64,000 nt of DNA from positions 4,558,501-4,622,500 of the forward strand of contig CATIUR010000002.1 in NCBI GenBank assembly GCA_949592205.1, read 5' to 3'. Of the stretch, positions 21,157-33,390 are shown in pieces. This DNA comes from Helichrysum umbraculigerum (lineage: Eukaryota > Streptophyta > Magnoliopsida > Asterales > Asteraceae). The translations under genes were made by a program, and so were the position numbers. The stretch's first letter is position 1. Each line of letters starts with the position of its first letter. The notes under the pieces are model-generated. The model saw only the letters and a list, made by a program, of their open reading frames with translations, made no database searches and was not told the origin of the DNA.

Positions 21157-23185
21157 TGTAACATCTGATTTCTGGGCCCGAAAGTAAATTGTATTTTATT
21201 AAGTTTTAAATGGTTATTGAAAATAAATGAGTAAAAGAGTCACAGGTTTTATTGTGATTAATAAAATATTACTTGTTTTAAATAGTTGAACCTGACGGTA
21301 AAATAAAATGTTTTGACTCGCGGGTATTTTCAGGTTCCAGACAATAGACTTAGAAGGGGTATAAAATTACACAAATAAAAATGAGGTTGTGGGGATAAAA
21401 CCGACTCCACCTACTATTTTCATTCCTAATATCTCATTTATTCCTAAAAAAAAAAACTCTCTCTCTAATCTTCACAAATTAAATTTGAAGAAAATCATTG
21501 AGTATTAGCAATTAAATTGTATGGATTCAAGCTAGTGGAAATTGAAACTTGTTCTTAATCATCATCTTCTTCCTTAGAATTGTAAGTGTTTATTGATAGA
21601 ACTCATTTTGGGTAAATTAAAAATAATCATGTATATATGAAATTGATAATAGTAGTATGTTGAGTATATGATAACATTGAAGATTACATGATGAATATAT
21701 GATGATTTGTGATAGATGATAGTATTCTTCAAGTTATGAGTTAAGGTTTAGGGTATATATGGATTAGATGATGATGCATGTTTGAAATCATTGTTAGATA
21801 GTTGTTTGTTGTCATTTGATGTTATAATATGTTTGTAGTTAAAGTTTGTGGTCATTTACTGAGTAAATTCGTGTATGGTAGCTGAGTTTTGTGAAAATTA
21901 TGTTTTGGTTCGGAGCTGTGTTCTTGCTGAAGTGCAGGTCTGCTGTTCAGACCATGGTCGCGGCACGATATGGTAACCATCGCGATGCGATTGGTTAATA
22001 ATCGCGACGCGGTATATGGGGGGTTGCGACGCGATTATTGTCTGGACATGAACAGTTTGCTGTTTTGAATTAGCTTATGTGTTGGTATATACTATATGTT
22101 ATATGTTGTATCAGTATAAATGGTTAGTAGATGATAATCTAGAGCAAGTTAATGACATGAAATTGTTAAGTAAAGAATAACGGTTTGACTTTATATATGA
22201 GTTTGAGTTATATGATTAAGATATGGAACAGGATACTGACTTATTGATGTTTGTGTTTTCAGATAAGCGGGTAGCAACTCAGTAACATTAGACCACTGAG
22301 TTCAGAAGTTCAGATATCAGTGAGTGGTTACTGTAATCCTTGGTTCAACCCAGTTGTAACGGGTTCGGTTACAATGGATAAACCAGGATAGATTTAGTAA
22401 TGTTCAGTTATAGTTATTGTTTATATTATTTTCGGTTGATTAGTTCTTGATTATGTTGATTAGTTGATTGATTCAGTTTGATTGATACAGTTGTACCAGT
22501 TGTTCAGTGTTTAGTTGTTGTTCCATAACTGCATACAGACTATGCCTTTATGTGACTAGTTGTTCAGTTGATTTGGAGGGAGGTCAACAATGGTTGGGCC
22601 TGATTACTACTGTGTAGCTGTCTAGGTTTCTTTGATACATATAGTTGAGAACTAACCTATTCAGTGAATGTAGTATTCAGGCTATCGGTAAATCACTGTG
22701 ATAGTATACCAGTGATTGCGGGTGACTGTGATAGTATATCAGGAACCGCCGATCCTCTTGTACTTATGTGCTTAATTGTTTTAGTTTATCAGTTGTAAGA
22801 CTTGTTACATGTGGATTGAACTGTCGATTACAGTTCCATTCACTTAGCGTGAGCTAATCCCTCGTTGTTGAATGTTTTGCAGATTTTGGTTAGCTTTTGA
22901 TATAGCTCGGGTTATAGATGTAATGAAGGGGTGTTTGACTAAGCTGGCGCAACTCTGATCTTTTGGTTGTTATGTTTTGGAAAGTTTTAATAACACCCGT
23001 TTTGGTAACATGTAACGTACTTATTTGGTTTGTAATTATATATAGTTAGAAGGTTTATTTTGATATATATATATATTTGTAAGTATAAAATGTTGGTTTG
23101 TAAATATTGGTCAAAAATTTTGGGACTCGCGCTTCCTATAACGAAATATACTATAAATATGTTTGTAGAAATGTCGGGTGTTATA
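21157..23185 (+). mobile_element. Solo LTR of a second family, 2,029 bp
   Basis: Begins tgtaacatctgatttctggg and ends gtcgggtgttata, with terminal inverted similarity but a final TA in place of CA. It is flanked by a 5 bp duplication, ggtag (21152-21156 and 23186-23190). No internal retroelement genes are present. It is inserted in the right arm of the foldback element. The middle has gcgacgcg/cgcgatgcg near-palindromes (about 21955-22040). Confidence 0.8.
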
Positions 23186-23496
23186 GGTAGTGGCGTTGGA
23201 GCGGTGGTGGTGGAGTGGCGATAGTGGCGGTGGAACGGCGGAAAAGATGGAGAAACCATTACGGTTGGTTACATCCGGTGGAGGCCGGTTCACCAACAGT
23301 GGTGGTTCGCATATCAACTTTCCAACCACAAATTCGCCGTCATTTCTCCGTCTTTTTTTTCCGGTCACAATGAGGTGGTGATGATGGTAGCGTTGGTGGT
23401 GGTGGACGGAGGTGATAGTGGACGATGGTGGTGGTGGTTTACGGAGGTGGTGGTTGACCGAGGTGGTGGTTGACGGAGGTGGTTATGTGTTTTGTG

Positions 23497-23525
23497 AAGA
23501 GAGAGAGAGAGAGAGAGAGAGAGAG
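23497..23525. repeat. (GA)n tract at foldback outer end
   Basis: An uninterrupted gagagaga run of about 28 bases followed by a gtgtgtgtg run. The mirror (tctctctc) is at about 16532-16551 in the left arm. Confidence 0.9.
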
Positions 23526-23640
23526 CTAGAGAGGGAGTTAGAGAGTTAGATGGAGAGTGTGTGTGTGTTTTTGTGGAGAGTGAAATGAAATCTGACCAAG
23601 ATGCCCTAATTTGACCACTCTCATCTTTTTTAATATATAT

Positions 23641-25464
23641 TACAATTCAGTCCCTCCTCCCCAAATAATTGCAAAACAACCCCCGCGTGATCTACACCAT
23701 TGATCTCGAAAATGTACAGTGGAGATGACCTTCCCCTCTTAGCTCTCCAAAACAACCCTTCCCCTCTGATCCGAAAACTAATAAATTAATAATAATATAG
23801 TAATAGTTGTATTGTATTTCGAAGATATTTCTCTCAGAAGTTACTGAAAATTGATTTTTTAATATAATAAATTAAATATAAGTTTTTTATTAAATTAAAA
23901 TTGATGATGTCATTATTTCCTTAATTTTGATAAATGTAACAATATCAACCAATTCTATTGACCAATTAAATTTTTGATGATATCATTGAGTGTTTCTTAT
24001 ATATAATTTAAGATAGTTACTTTTTTTCCGTCTCATCTACATAAGCTGGCACTCTTATAACTGTTATTTTTAATAAAATAAAAAAACTAAATTCGTTACA
24101 TACATATATGTCAAACTATGCACCGATACATTTGCGTGCACTTAACCCATACATATTTTTGAAAATTATATATATGATAAAGATGCTTTCATAAGTACTA
24201 TTCCTTTGATTTTAAAGTTACTTATTAAATTGTTATCTGTCTTTTGGCCATTAGAAAAAAAATAAAAATAATTATTTATTGGTGTGTCAATTTTTTTTTC
24301 TTAGTAAACTTTTTTGGTTCTTTTCTGTTAATAGTTAATCAAATATAGTATATCATTGTAATATAATACTACGTATTTTGTTATTCATATTAAATTAAAT
24401 GTGTTAAAAGCCTAACAATTTTTTTTTCAAATTATAACGCAGGGGAGCGCAAAAGAAAACCCTTGTTTCTAATCATTTTCCACGACTTTTATATTTCTCT
24501 CAATTTTATATTATTAATTATATAAAATTTCTCATTCTTTACTATTTAATTTAAGATTCATCGCGTACCGGTCATTGACGACTAGGCCCAACCGGGGATG
24601 TTACAGTTGACGATTGCTTAGGTCCTACTTATTCATTTCTTGATTCAGGTACTAAGGTGGTTTTGCAATTTGGTGCCCAACGTGTGGTTCATGATTGAGC
24701 TTGGCAATTTAGGGAACTCACTTAGAGCTCAACCCAATATGGTACTTTGCGATTCATAATTTCATAGTCGATCACTCATAACCGAAGTCAATCGAAACAC
24801 AACCATTTAATTTGATTCTTGTGGATGTGGATTCCTAACATTATTAAAACAGACCCTACCAATTTAATTGGATTATTAACATGATTCCATGGTTAAATGT
24901 TGGAGCATGGGTCTCGGTCTCCTGCTCAAAGCCAACGCATTCAAAACGCACCTAAACCCTTCAAATATTAGGTTTGATTCATAGATTCATGGTGGTATTG
25001 GATTTCTTCTGTTAAGTAAATCATTCCCCTTCATTTAATTGCAAATTTCATTAATCATTGATATGTAGCAGACTCATTTACCCCCTTACGCCCCTCACGA
25101 CTCGAACATTTCATTTTCCGGTTATTAGTATACTCAAATCTTACTCATTTGACTTGGAATTGGAGTAAAAAAGATTATACAGAGCAAATGGTTCTTACCC
25201 GATTGTTTCCATAGTGATTTGATGCAAGAATAAATGAAAATGATGGTGATTCTTCCTCTTTTAGTCTTGGTAGAGAACGCATCTCACAGCACTTGATCTT
25301 CAATAAAACTGTGAGATAGAACTTATGGTGACAATAGTAAGAATCTACGGTTTTGAGCCTTAGTTGGGTATTTATATTCAATGTTCCTTCACTTAGGCCC
25401 ATCTTCCCTTCCTTGGGCCTTAAACTCATAAGCCCACACATGCTTGCACTTACTCTCACCCAAC
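23641..25464. other. No gene recognised; possible LTR terminus at 24594-24605
   Basis: Very AT-rich to about 24560. The phrase accggggatgttaca near 24592-24605 looks like the 3' terminus of an LTR, but no matching start or duplication was found. From 24606 to 25464 the sequence is ordinary with no recognisable coding region. Confidence 0.4.
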
Positions 25465-26206
25465 TAGGCGTGCACAAAAAGGGTCCCGGGCCAGTCCCGT
25501 GTCGGTCCGGTCTTTTCCGGACCGGTCCCGGGCGGTCTCGGTTTTTTTTTGGACCGGTCTCGCGTAAGACTGTTCGGTCTTTGTTCGGTCCGATCTTTTT
25601 CGGGAAAGTCCGGTTTCGGTCCCGGACCAGTCTTTTCCGGTTTGGTTTAAGCTTTTTCGGATTTTCCGTTCAGATTTGTAAGTTACGGTTTTCGAATTTT
25701 TTCGGTTAGTTTTTTAGTTTTAATTTTTTCGACAACTTTACATATATAATAAAAAAAACTAAACCGACCATTACGGTTTCGAATATTTTCCGATTCCATT
25801 TAGACATTTCGGGTTCGGCTTTTAAGCATCGGTTTTTATATTTTTTGTTCATTTTCGTACTAGTTTTTTTAATAGAATGTTATAAAAAAATTCAAGCTAT
25901 TAAGATGTATAATTGTTGAGATGAATTGTATTTATAAGTGAAAATATTTGAAAAAAAAATAAAAAAATAAAAAATATTAAAAAAACCAACAGGACCGGTC
26001 CGGGACCTAAAAGATCGGTCTGGGACCTAAAAGACCGGTCTTTTTCAGGACCGGTCTTTTTCGGGACCGGTTTTCGCGAAACCGAGACCAGTTCGGGACC
26101 GGTTAGAGGACCAAAAAAAGACCGCTCGAGATCGATTATGGGGACCGGTTGGGGACCATTCCGGTCTTCGGTCTTTTTCGGGGACCGGTTTTTTTGCCCA
26201 CGTCTA
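25465..26206. mobile_element. hAT-type MITE, 742 bp
   Basis: Flanked by a perfect 8 bp duplication, cacccaac (25457-25464 and 26207-26214). The termini taggcgtgcacaaaaa and (reverse complement) tagacgtgggcaaaaa match at most positions. The body is built from ggaccggtc, ggtccgg and tttttcgg phrases in both orientations with an AT-rich core. Non-coding; frames reading repeated GP/RP/F residues are repeat products. Confidence 0.9.
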
Positions 26207-26214
26207 CACCCAAC

Positions 26215-27107
26215 TACCATAAATAATAAAAATAAAATAAACATAACACCAACTATTATTTAGTCAATATCAATCTAGACCTTGATATTCTTACAACAAT
26301 TATTTTGTTATGTCTTAATTCTAAATTAAGATGCTTAAATACTTACCTGATTTGTTGTGGTAGTGATGATCCTTATTGTGCGGGTAAAGATGAAGGCAAG
26401 AACATAAGCATAGGTAAGCCCCCACCATGACATCTAAACTTGATCATTTAAGACATTGCAGAGTACAAGAGAGACTTCACCAGCAACAAATGGAACCACC
26501 AGTTAGGTGCCTCTTTGTATCTCATTCTCAAACAATATTAATTTACAAACATTTTCACGTATGTGGTTTGCTTTTAGTTTGAATCAAGCAATTTTATGCA
26601 ACAATATACATATTCTTTCTTATGATTTTATACAAAAATTGAAAATTAATTAATGCGCAATGTAGTTATTGGATGATTGCCAAACATACTACAGAGACTC
26701 ACCCATTTGGATAACAGGAAGCTTCTCATCAAATCTCAACCTGAAGAGGTTGTCAAGCCTGGTAAATAAATCCCATGTGATCTATTAATTATTCTCCTAT
26801 GCTTCACTTTCCTACTTATCAAAATCACTCTTTGAGTAACAATATGGCACAATCGGATTATTTTGGGGTCTACATGTAAAACAACCCTTAAGTGGTGATG
26901 CACAATTAGCATACATAATTCTTTTTGCTGTAACCGGTTGTTTGACAACCACTTCTATTAGATATGCATATAGAATTTTAAGGTAACCACGCATGCTGAC
27001 ATGTTAAATTCTATATTTCAACTACTCATTATATTCCTAGTTGTACAGTAGAGCTTTATGCACAAGGATGAGATAGACTTGGATATTAATGATATTTATC
27101 CTTAGTT
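26215..27107. other. No gene recognised
   Basis: AT-rich. Short minus-strand frames at 26736-26994 have no recognisable motif. Confidence 0.4.
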
Positions 27108-27215
27108 AGTTCGGAAGCAGTCTCTCTACCTATAGGTAGGGGTATGATAGTCTACATGTTATCTCTCCCATACCCTGCCATAGTGGGAATGAGTATCTTC
27201 TTGTTGTCGAATATT
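27108..27215 (+). mobile_element. SINE 3' fragment
   Basis: Contains ggaagcagtctctctacc, a taggggta phrase and ctacatgttatctctcccat, closely parallel to the SINE at 10129-10315, and ends in a ttcttgttgtcg tail. The promoter half is missing. Confidence 0.6.
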
Positions 27216-27576
27216 AGTTAGTTTAATATATTAACTTATAGCCTTATGTATCTGTGACATCAAAAAGTCTTTCTTTTATCGTTTAAACAAGTTGATGGGT
27301 CAGTTTTTAATTTGATGATATATATTCTTTCGATCAAAAGTCTTCTGCAGACATACTCTGATAAAATGATTTATCATCGTCTACAAAGGGAATTCGAACC
27401 TGTACGTTGCTTCCCAAATTTAAGATAGGTTTTGTTAGATTTTTTGTTGTTGTTAGTATATGTTTAGTTATGCCAAGACTATTTCTTTTTTTTCCACAAC
27501 AGTTTGTTGAGATGGAAACCAGTGGAATGATGAGTTTGTTGGACCTTAAATGTCATTATTGAATAGTTTAAGGATA

Positions 27577-27933
27577 TGTTAGTATATGTATTATTATGTA
27601 TTATGTGTAAATAAATAAATGTGTCAAGTGATACAATGTTTCGAACCAACATGACAGTTAGCAAACAGTTTGGTTCACAGCAGTTAGAGGCGAACCATTG
27701 CAACTGTTAGATGGCATCGGTTCATGCCTATATATATGTATTGTAAATTGGAATCTGATAATCGATCCTTAATACAATTTTAGTATTTTCTTTCTATCTA
27801 TATTACCCTTTATATTACTGCATATACATACAAACTGCGGGTTCGTGTATCATGGCAAACAAGGAATACTTCCTTGATGGTGAAACATGTAAGAAGAAGA
27901 TAGGGGGAAAATACCATTAGTGGTATGAGAGCC
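27577..27933 (+). mobile_element. Copia-type LTR fragment with tRNA-Met primer site
   Basis: tggtatgagagcc at 27921-27933 differs by one base from the initiator-methionine tRNA primer-binding site (tggtatcagagcc) that follows plant Copia 5' LTRs. The preceding 340 bp starts with tgttagtatatg, has a TATA-like tatatatatg (27730) and would be the LTR. No gag-pol follows. The LTR boundary is not exact and no second LTR is present. Confidence 0.5.
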
Positions 27934-28566
27934 GATGGCTCGATCGAAGGGGAGAAGGACGATCTTGGCTTAACCGTCGGATGAATATAAGGTGTCATAT
28001 GATACAAACGGGTAGTCATGATTGTTGGTCCATGTGTCTCCTGCTACAAAGATTTTGGCCAATTAAAAAGTGGCATCTATGATTTAATTATATGAATGAA
28101 ATAAATAATAAAAAAAAATTATCACCATCACCACCATATTATAAGAAATTAAGGATACATCATAGTATCATGCAAGTGTCTTCATGGGCTTCTGTAATAA
28201 AAACAGGTGGACGAGTTGTTATTATTATGATTTGGCTTCAGTCTATTTGTGCCACCAAATTAACAACACGTGTGCTTTTTTTTTTTTACCTTAAAATCAT
28301 TAACTATAGAGTAGATTGTTTTTGGTGAATGTGGACAAACGTAATTTAAGGTTCTTGCAGATCTCACATGATGATGATGATTTAAAGTTGGACACCATGT
28401 GATTGTTAACAACCCACATATAATCTAAAATGTACTACGTATATTGGAACATTTATAATTGTATAATAGTAGATGGGACACTTTATTTTGTGACAAACAA
28501 TAAACATAACATATACTACGTAGTTTTCTAGCTCATTTAATCATTTGATGCAGAAGTGTCATATGG
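27934..28566. other. No gene recognised; 3' side of the ABCF gene
   Basis: AT-rich intergenic DNA downstream of the minus-strand ABCF gene. It presumably contains its 3' UTR near 28400-28566; no clear polyadenylation signal was singled out. Confidence 0.4.
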
Positions 28567-31001
28567 TTATTGTAGCAGATTAGCTCTGATTACGCTTCGA
28601 CGGTTCTCTTTATATTCCTCCAAAGTACCATCGAATGCCTTCACACGTCCACCGTCAACGACCCAAATTGTACTCCTTGTTTCATCCTCGCAAACACGCG
28701 AAATCAATCTAGCATCATGACTCACAAGAACAACGCCACCTTTAAACTCATCGAGAGCATCTGCAAGTGCATCAATGCTCTGCATGTCCAAATGATTTGT
28801 GGGCTCATCCAGAAGCAAAATGTGTGGTTTAGACATCGAGATCGAGGTGAATACAACACGAGCCTTTTGCCCACCAGATAACTTTGCAATTGGGGTCAGG
28901 TGATTATGGCTCACCAGCCCAAATTTGCCAAGTTTTGCACGAACCGCCTCTACCTTACTACAACCATCCTGATGTAAAAATAATATCAATTGGAAAATTT
29001 GACCAAAACACATTTAGTTAATTGGCAAAGTCAGTACAATAAACTGATTAGCGGCCCTAAGCGACAGAAGGTAGGTTTATATATTATGACGTTTGCCCAT
29101 ATTAAGTTAACAATCTGTATGTTAATATTATGATCATCAATAAGTATAAGTATATTTTTCTTGTATTACGCTAAAAAACTGTATATATAATTTGGTTTGG
29201 GCTGCTATTTAGCTTCTATATTGAGCATGTGAGGGCCAGAAGAATCCTCATTTTTCAAAATTTCTAAGTTTGATACCTGATCAGGATGACGTGAAAGGAG
29301 ATATTGAACGGGTGTTTCATCCATTGTCAAATGATCAACAAAATGCTGAGCGTATCTCCCTATTTTCGGCTTTTGGCTCGGACCTTCTTCCAAATCTCCA
29401 GCAAGAAGTTTCAATAATGTCGATTTTCCTGATCCATTGGGCCCCACTATAGCAGCGCGTGTACCCATATCAATCCTAAAATCCACATCAGATAGAATGA
29501 AGTTGTCTCTTTGTGGATAACTAAAACTCACGTTACAAAGCTGTAACAATGGTGATGGCAGTTGAGTAGGCTTTGGAAAATGAAACTCAACCATATATTT
29601 TTGCGGTTTGTGTAGGGCCACCTTTGGAAGATCTTCACCTTCATCAACTTTCTTCTTCTTCTTCTTTGCTTCTTTTGCTTGTAATTTCATCTCTCGATCT
29701 TTAACTTTCTCTTGCTGCTTCTGATTTCCGGCTCTCTTTGCAGCTTTCACTTGTTTTTCATACATCTTATTCATTTGTATGCGATGCTGCTCATACCCAC
29801 TTTCAAAATCATCAAAACTTCCGCGATATAAATGGAGTTTTAGATCATCAAGATGAATTATATCGTTGCAGACAGTGTTCAAAAAGTCCCGATCGTGTGA
29901 GACAACAACAAGAGTTTTCTTCCATTTACACAGATACTCATCCAACCACAGAACCGCTTCAAGATCAAGATGATTTGTGGGTTCATCCAATAGCAACAAA
30001 GTCGGTTCCACAAAGAGTGCTTGGGCCAACGAGATTCGCATCCTCCATCCACCGCTAAATGATTCGGTTGTCTGATTTTGCATAACTGTTGTAAAACCTA
30101 AACCTGCAAGAATCTTTGAGGCTTTCGCTTCAGCAGAATCTGAGCCCATGTATTGCAACTTATCATCCAATTCAGCACGTTTCTCCCTAGCATCATCTTC
30201 ATTCATTGATTCAACCTCATTGCGTATCTTAATCAGCTCTTTGTTTGCAGAAACTACAGCTTCAATGGCGGTTCTGTCATCACCAACTACTTCCTGCTCC
30301 ACCAATAGAACATCTATGTTTTTAGGCACAGGTATCTTCCTCCAAGCCAGAAGCTTTAATAGCGTAGACTTCCCTGTGCCATTGGGTCCAACCAAACCGT
30401 ACCTGTAAACAAGACGTTCCACGTTTATATCCCACATTAACAGTCTTTAAGTTGATGCACAAACTATTAAATCAACTTAATTCGGCCTTGAGATGTTAAA
30501 ACAGAAATACTAATATATTTATATAGGTTTTTTAGTGTACCTCTTCCCGTGAGAGATCTTCAAACAAGCATTCTTTAACAACTGTATACCACGAACAGAA
30601 ACCGAGAAATTATCAATGGTTATGTCTTTTACATTAGGATCAATTTCATCGGTACGAGCACCAATCACGACTGAGAATGCATCATCATCATTATCCCTCA
30701 AAGCATCTTGTTTCGCCTTCTGTAAGGCTTGAGCAACATTAGTGTCTCTTTTTTTTAGTTTATTCAAGTCTTTGGTGGATATGTTAAGGTTAGGCATCTC
30801 TTTCCTATATAACCTTTTGCTTCCATCAACAACATTTGTAGTTTCAGCCACCTTATCATCAGAATCATAATCATCATCATCATCTGAAGGAGGGAGATCA
30901 ATGTTTGCATATGGTTGTGAATTTTGAGCATATTTAGTGGACGAGCTTCCTTTCGTCTTTGGTTTCTGGCCTATGTTGGCCGAAACGAGCTTCCTTACCA
31001 T
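28567..31001 (-). CDS. ABCF4: ABC transporter F family protein, ABCF4/GCN4 type
   Basis: Soluble twin-ATPase ABC protein without membrane segments, of the GCN20/ABCF group linked to ribosome and translation control. Exons (minus): 31001-30541, 30402-29277, 28968-28567, all GT-AG, giving 662 residues (Arabidopsis ABCF4, as I recall it, is about 720). Residues 1-130 are charged, with an acidic DDDDDYDSDD run and PPSDDD motif. First ATPase: Walker A GPNGTGKST (about 159-167), signature SGGWR (270), Walker B with DEPTNHLD (293). A KAAKRAGNQKQQEKVKDR helical linker follows. Second ATPase: GPNGSGKST (about 474), LSGGQ (559), DEPTNHLD (583). All nucleotide-binding motifs look intact. The N-terminus is shorter than in Arabidopsis. 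The specific ABCF4 assignment rests on close recalled similarity throughout. Confidence 0.93.
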
Positions 31002-31018
31002 TGTATCAAATCAGTTTT

Positions 31019-31163
31019 CTGTAAGACGGTAAAATTTTATTCGGAACAGATAATCAACTTAGCATTGTAATAATAATATGTAAATACATACAGTTACAAG
31101 AAATAAAAATTAAATATTTGAGTTGAAATCAATGTAATAATATGTAATTGGAAAGTAACCAAC
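31019..31163 (-). other. Probable 5' leader intron of the ABCF gene
   Basis: On the minus strand a donor-like cag|gttggt (31163) and an acceptor-like cttacag ending at 31019 lie 18 bases upstream of the ATG at 31001. The untranslated first exon would lie just above 31163. Inferred from splice consensus only. Confidence 0.45.
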
Positions 31164-31666
31164 CTGTTGAAACGAAACTTGTATACGTAAACCCTTGCAA
31201 ACTCTTACCACGAAATAAGGAGTTTATGTTTTGCAGATAGATGGGCTTTGCCAAAAAGTCCGAAATAAGTAACGAAACTCCTAATACGAAGTATTTGCTT
31301 ATGGGCCGGATTACTTTTTAAGGCCCGGAGTATTTAGTTATGGGCTCTATGACCCAATAATATATGGACTATTGGCCTTGTAACATTTTGCTAGATATCG
31401 CAAAACTATAGTCAGAGTAGGAGTTCCCATCCGTCAAGGCCACCCTACGCGGGTAACACCCTGCTCGTATTACCATGGTTGTCCGAGTAGGATATGTAAT
31501 ACATAGGGACGGACAAACACGAGGCGTCCTGTTTTAACTTCTCCAACCCCAGCTGGGTTGGTGTAATTCGAAACTAAATTAATCTACGTAAACCCTTGCA
31601 AAACGATTCGACTGATACTCGTGATACTACTACTAATACCACGGAGTATTTGTTTTCAGGGTGAAG
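31164..31666. other. Intergenic, promoter side of the ABCF gene
   Basis: No gene seen. A GC-richer patch at about 31405-31560 (caaggccaccctacgcgggt) has no feature I can name. Confidence 0.4.
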
Positions 31667-32175
31667 TAGGCGTGAACAAAATCGGGTTTCGGGCATACCC
31701 GACCAGGTACCCGAACCGGGTTTTAGGTCAAAGAAAGAAAACCGGGTTGTTGATCTACCCGACCCGAACCGGGTTTTTGACCCACGAAAAACCGGGATTT
31801 TTCGGATTTTATACCGGGTTTTCCAACCTGACCCGTAGTGTACCCGGGTCCAACCCGCTTTTGAAATCCAAAACCCCAAACCGGGTATGTACCCGCCGGG
31901 TACGAAAAAATCGGGTTGTTGACCTACCCGACCCGAACCGGGTTTTTGACCCACGAAAAACCGGGTTTTTTCGGGTTTTATACCGGGTTTTCCAATCTGA
32001 CCCGTAGTGTATCCGGGTCCAACCCGCTTTTGAAATCCAAAACCCCAAACCGGGTATGTACCCACCGGGTACGAAAAAAACCCGAACCGGGTTCAAAAAA
32101 CCCGGTTTTTTTAGGGTTCGGTTCTAGGTTTTTTTTCGGGTTCGGTTCCGGGTTCGGGTTTTTTGTTCACGACTA
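31667..32175. mobile_element. hAT-type MITE, 509 bp
   Basis: Flanked by a perfect 8 bp duplication, gggtgaag (31659-31666 and 32176-32183). The termini taggcgtgaacaaaa and (reverse complement) tagtcgtgaacaaaa are inverted repeats with one mismatch. The body is a 169 bp tandem duplication (about 31744-32081) of sequence rich in acccgacccgaaccggg. Overlapping open frames on both strands come from this repeat. It lies about 670 bp upstream of the ABCF start codon. Confidence 0.92.
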
Positions 32176-32183
32176 GGGTGAAG

Positions 32184-33390
32184 GGAGCCAGCCGGATTAC
32201 TTTTTTATTTTTGGAGCCCATCAATAATGTTTTTGGGCTCTAATATCCTAGCATGACCCAATAATTATATGTTCTTATAATTATTAAATATTTTGTATTG
32301 ATGATGATGATGATGATTATGTGTATATAATTAGTATTCATGAATGGAATTCTTTATTCGAATCATCTATTCTCTATTTCGCCTGTTTTCAATTGTTCAT
32401 TTCGCCTGTTTTCAATTGTTCAAGCAAGGTGCGAGAGTTAAATCTGCTATACTAATTAAAAAAAAATTAAAAAGAGAAAGAGATTATTTTAACACTTGAA
32501 CTAGAACAAGAGTAAGTTAACACAAGTTGTCAATAGGTAGCAGAAATTAATGTGTAACTTATGAAATATATAAGTTTGTTGTTTCTACATCCTTTGCAGG
32601 TGATCGTAAAGCAAGTTGTTTGGTTCTAATGTTGTACAAATGTTTTCTTACGGTTTAACTATGATCGTGTATTTTAACTATCATCATTGGAGATGTAACA
32701 ATTAAATCAAATCTGACTATCGTTTTAGCTATCATTTTATGATCTAACGTTTATGTCAGATATTTGATTCTACTCGTGGGTCTTTTTCAGAAAGATGGAT
32801 GTTTCCTGGTTGGCGGCTCGGGTCATTTCTGTCCACTGATCAACCTTGCAAAGGTTCAGATCATCACATGCCACATGAATACATGATGAGATTGGAATGT
32901 GCTTCTTCACTACTACAGTAGCTAATGAGATTGGTGCAATGAGGGTTCTTTGCAAATGGTTCACCAATGCTTTTTTGATTTCAAATTGTATGGTCGGTAA
33001 CTCATAAAAAAACTATTAGTGTGGACCAAACCAAGATGTGTATGCATCATATTTACTGATCAAGCAACTTCTGTTATTGCAAGTTCCAAAGCTACTCCCG
33101 TAAGACCTACTCATAAAATTTTGGTCAAGTATGACAAATATTATTGATTAGGCATATTATTAGTTAGTATTTAAGACACACAAGGAAAAAGATTTAAAAA
33201 AAGTAAACAATATTTCACCCACAGTAAGAATATATTATTTCATCAAATTGAAATTTAATCTGAGTTAACATTTTCCAGTTATCCATCCATCAAGTAACAT
33301 ATCATCATGTTTCAAATAAAAACAAACAAATAGTTTGATACTATCATTTTTCTCATCTTCACCTATACTAAACCTCAAACTCCGACCAAC
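32184..33390. other. Intergenic, no gene recognised
   Basis: AT-rich DNA between the MITE and the cyclin stop codon. A gatgatgatgatgat tract lies at about 32300. A 65-codon minus frame at 32770-32967 has no recognisable motif. The part near 33200-33390 presumably carries the cyclin 3' UTR. Confidence 0.4.

Larger units (their letters stand above)
16410..23640. mobile_element. Long foldback element with two nested solo LTRs
   Basis: The left arm (about 16410-17730) and right arm (about 20461-21156 plus 23186-23640) are inverted relatives. Both contain, in mirror order, a purine/pyrimidine tract, proline/threonine-like ccaccacc runs, a ttggtgaaccggcc block, agatctagatct blocks and many tactgcatcttgtata repeats. 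The loop (about 17730-18038) has three copies of a tcaaaattgcaaaa phrase. Subtracting the LTRs at 18039-20456 and 21157-23185 leaves about 2.8 kb. No transposase is encoded. Outer ends and target duplication could not be fixed, so limits are approximate. A Mutator-like or other foldback class is possible. Confidence 0.65.

Noticed and set aside
24594..24605. Third solo LTR ending in ggatgttaca
   Set aside because: Only a terminus-like phrase was found; no matching start and no 5 bp duplication, so it is noted but not called as an element.
25353..26244. Frames of 114-118 codons rich in G, P, F and R
   Set aside because: Products of the repeated ggaccggtc sequence of a hAT MITE with defined ends and duplication.
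29738..30408. Plus-strand frames of 86-106 codons
   Set aside because: Antisense shadows of ABCF exon 2, whose minus-strand frame has complete ATPase motifs.
31574..32176. Frames of 86-163 codons reading repeated NPVF or KPGF motifs
   Set aside because: They lie in the 169 bp tandem duplication of a hAT MITE.
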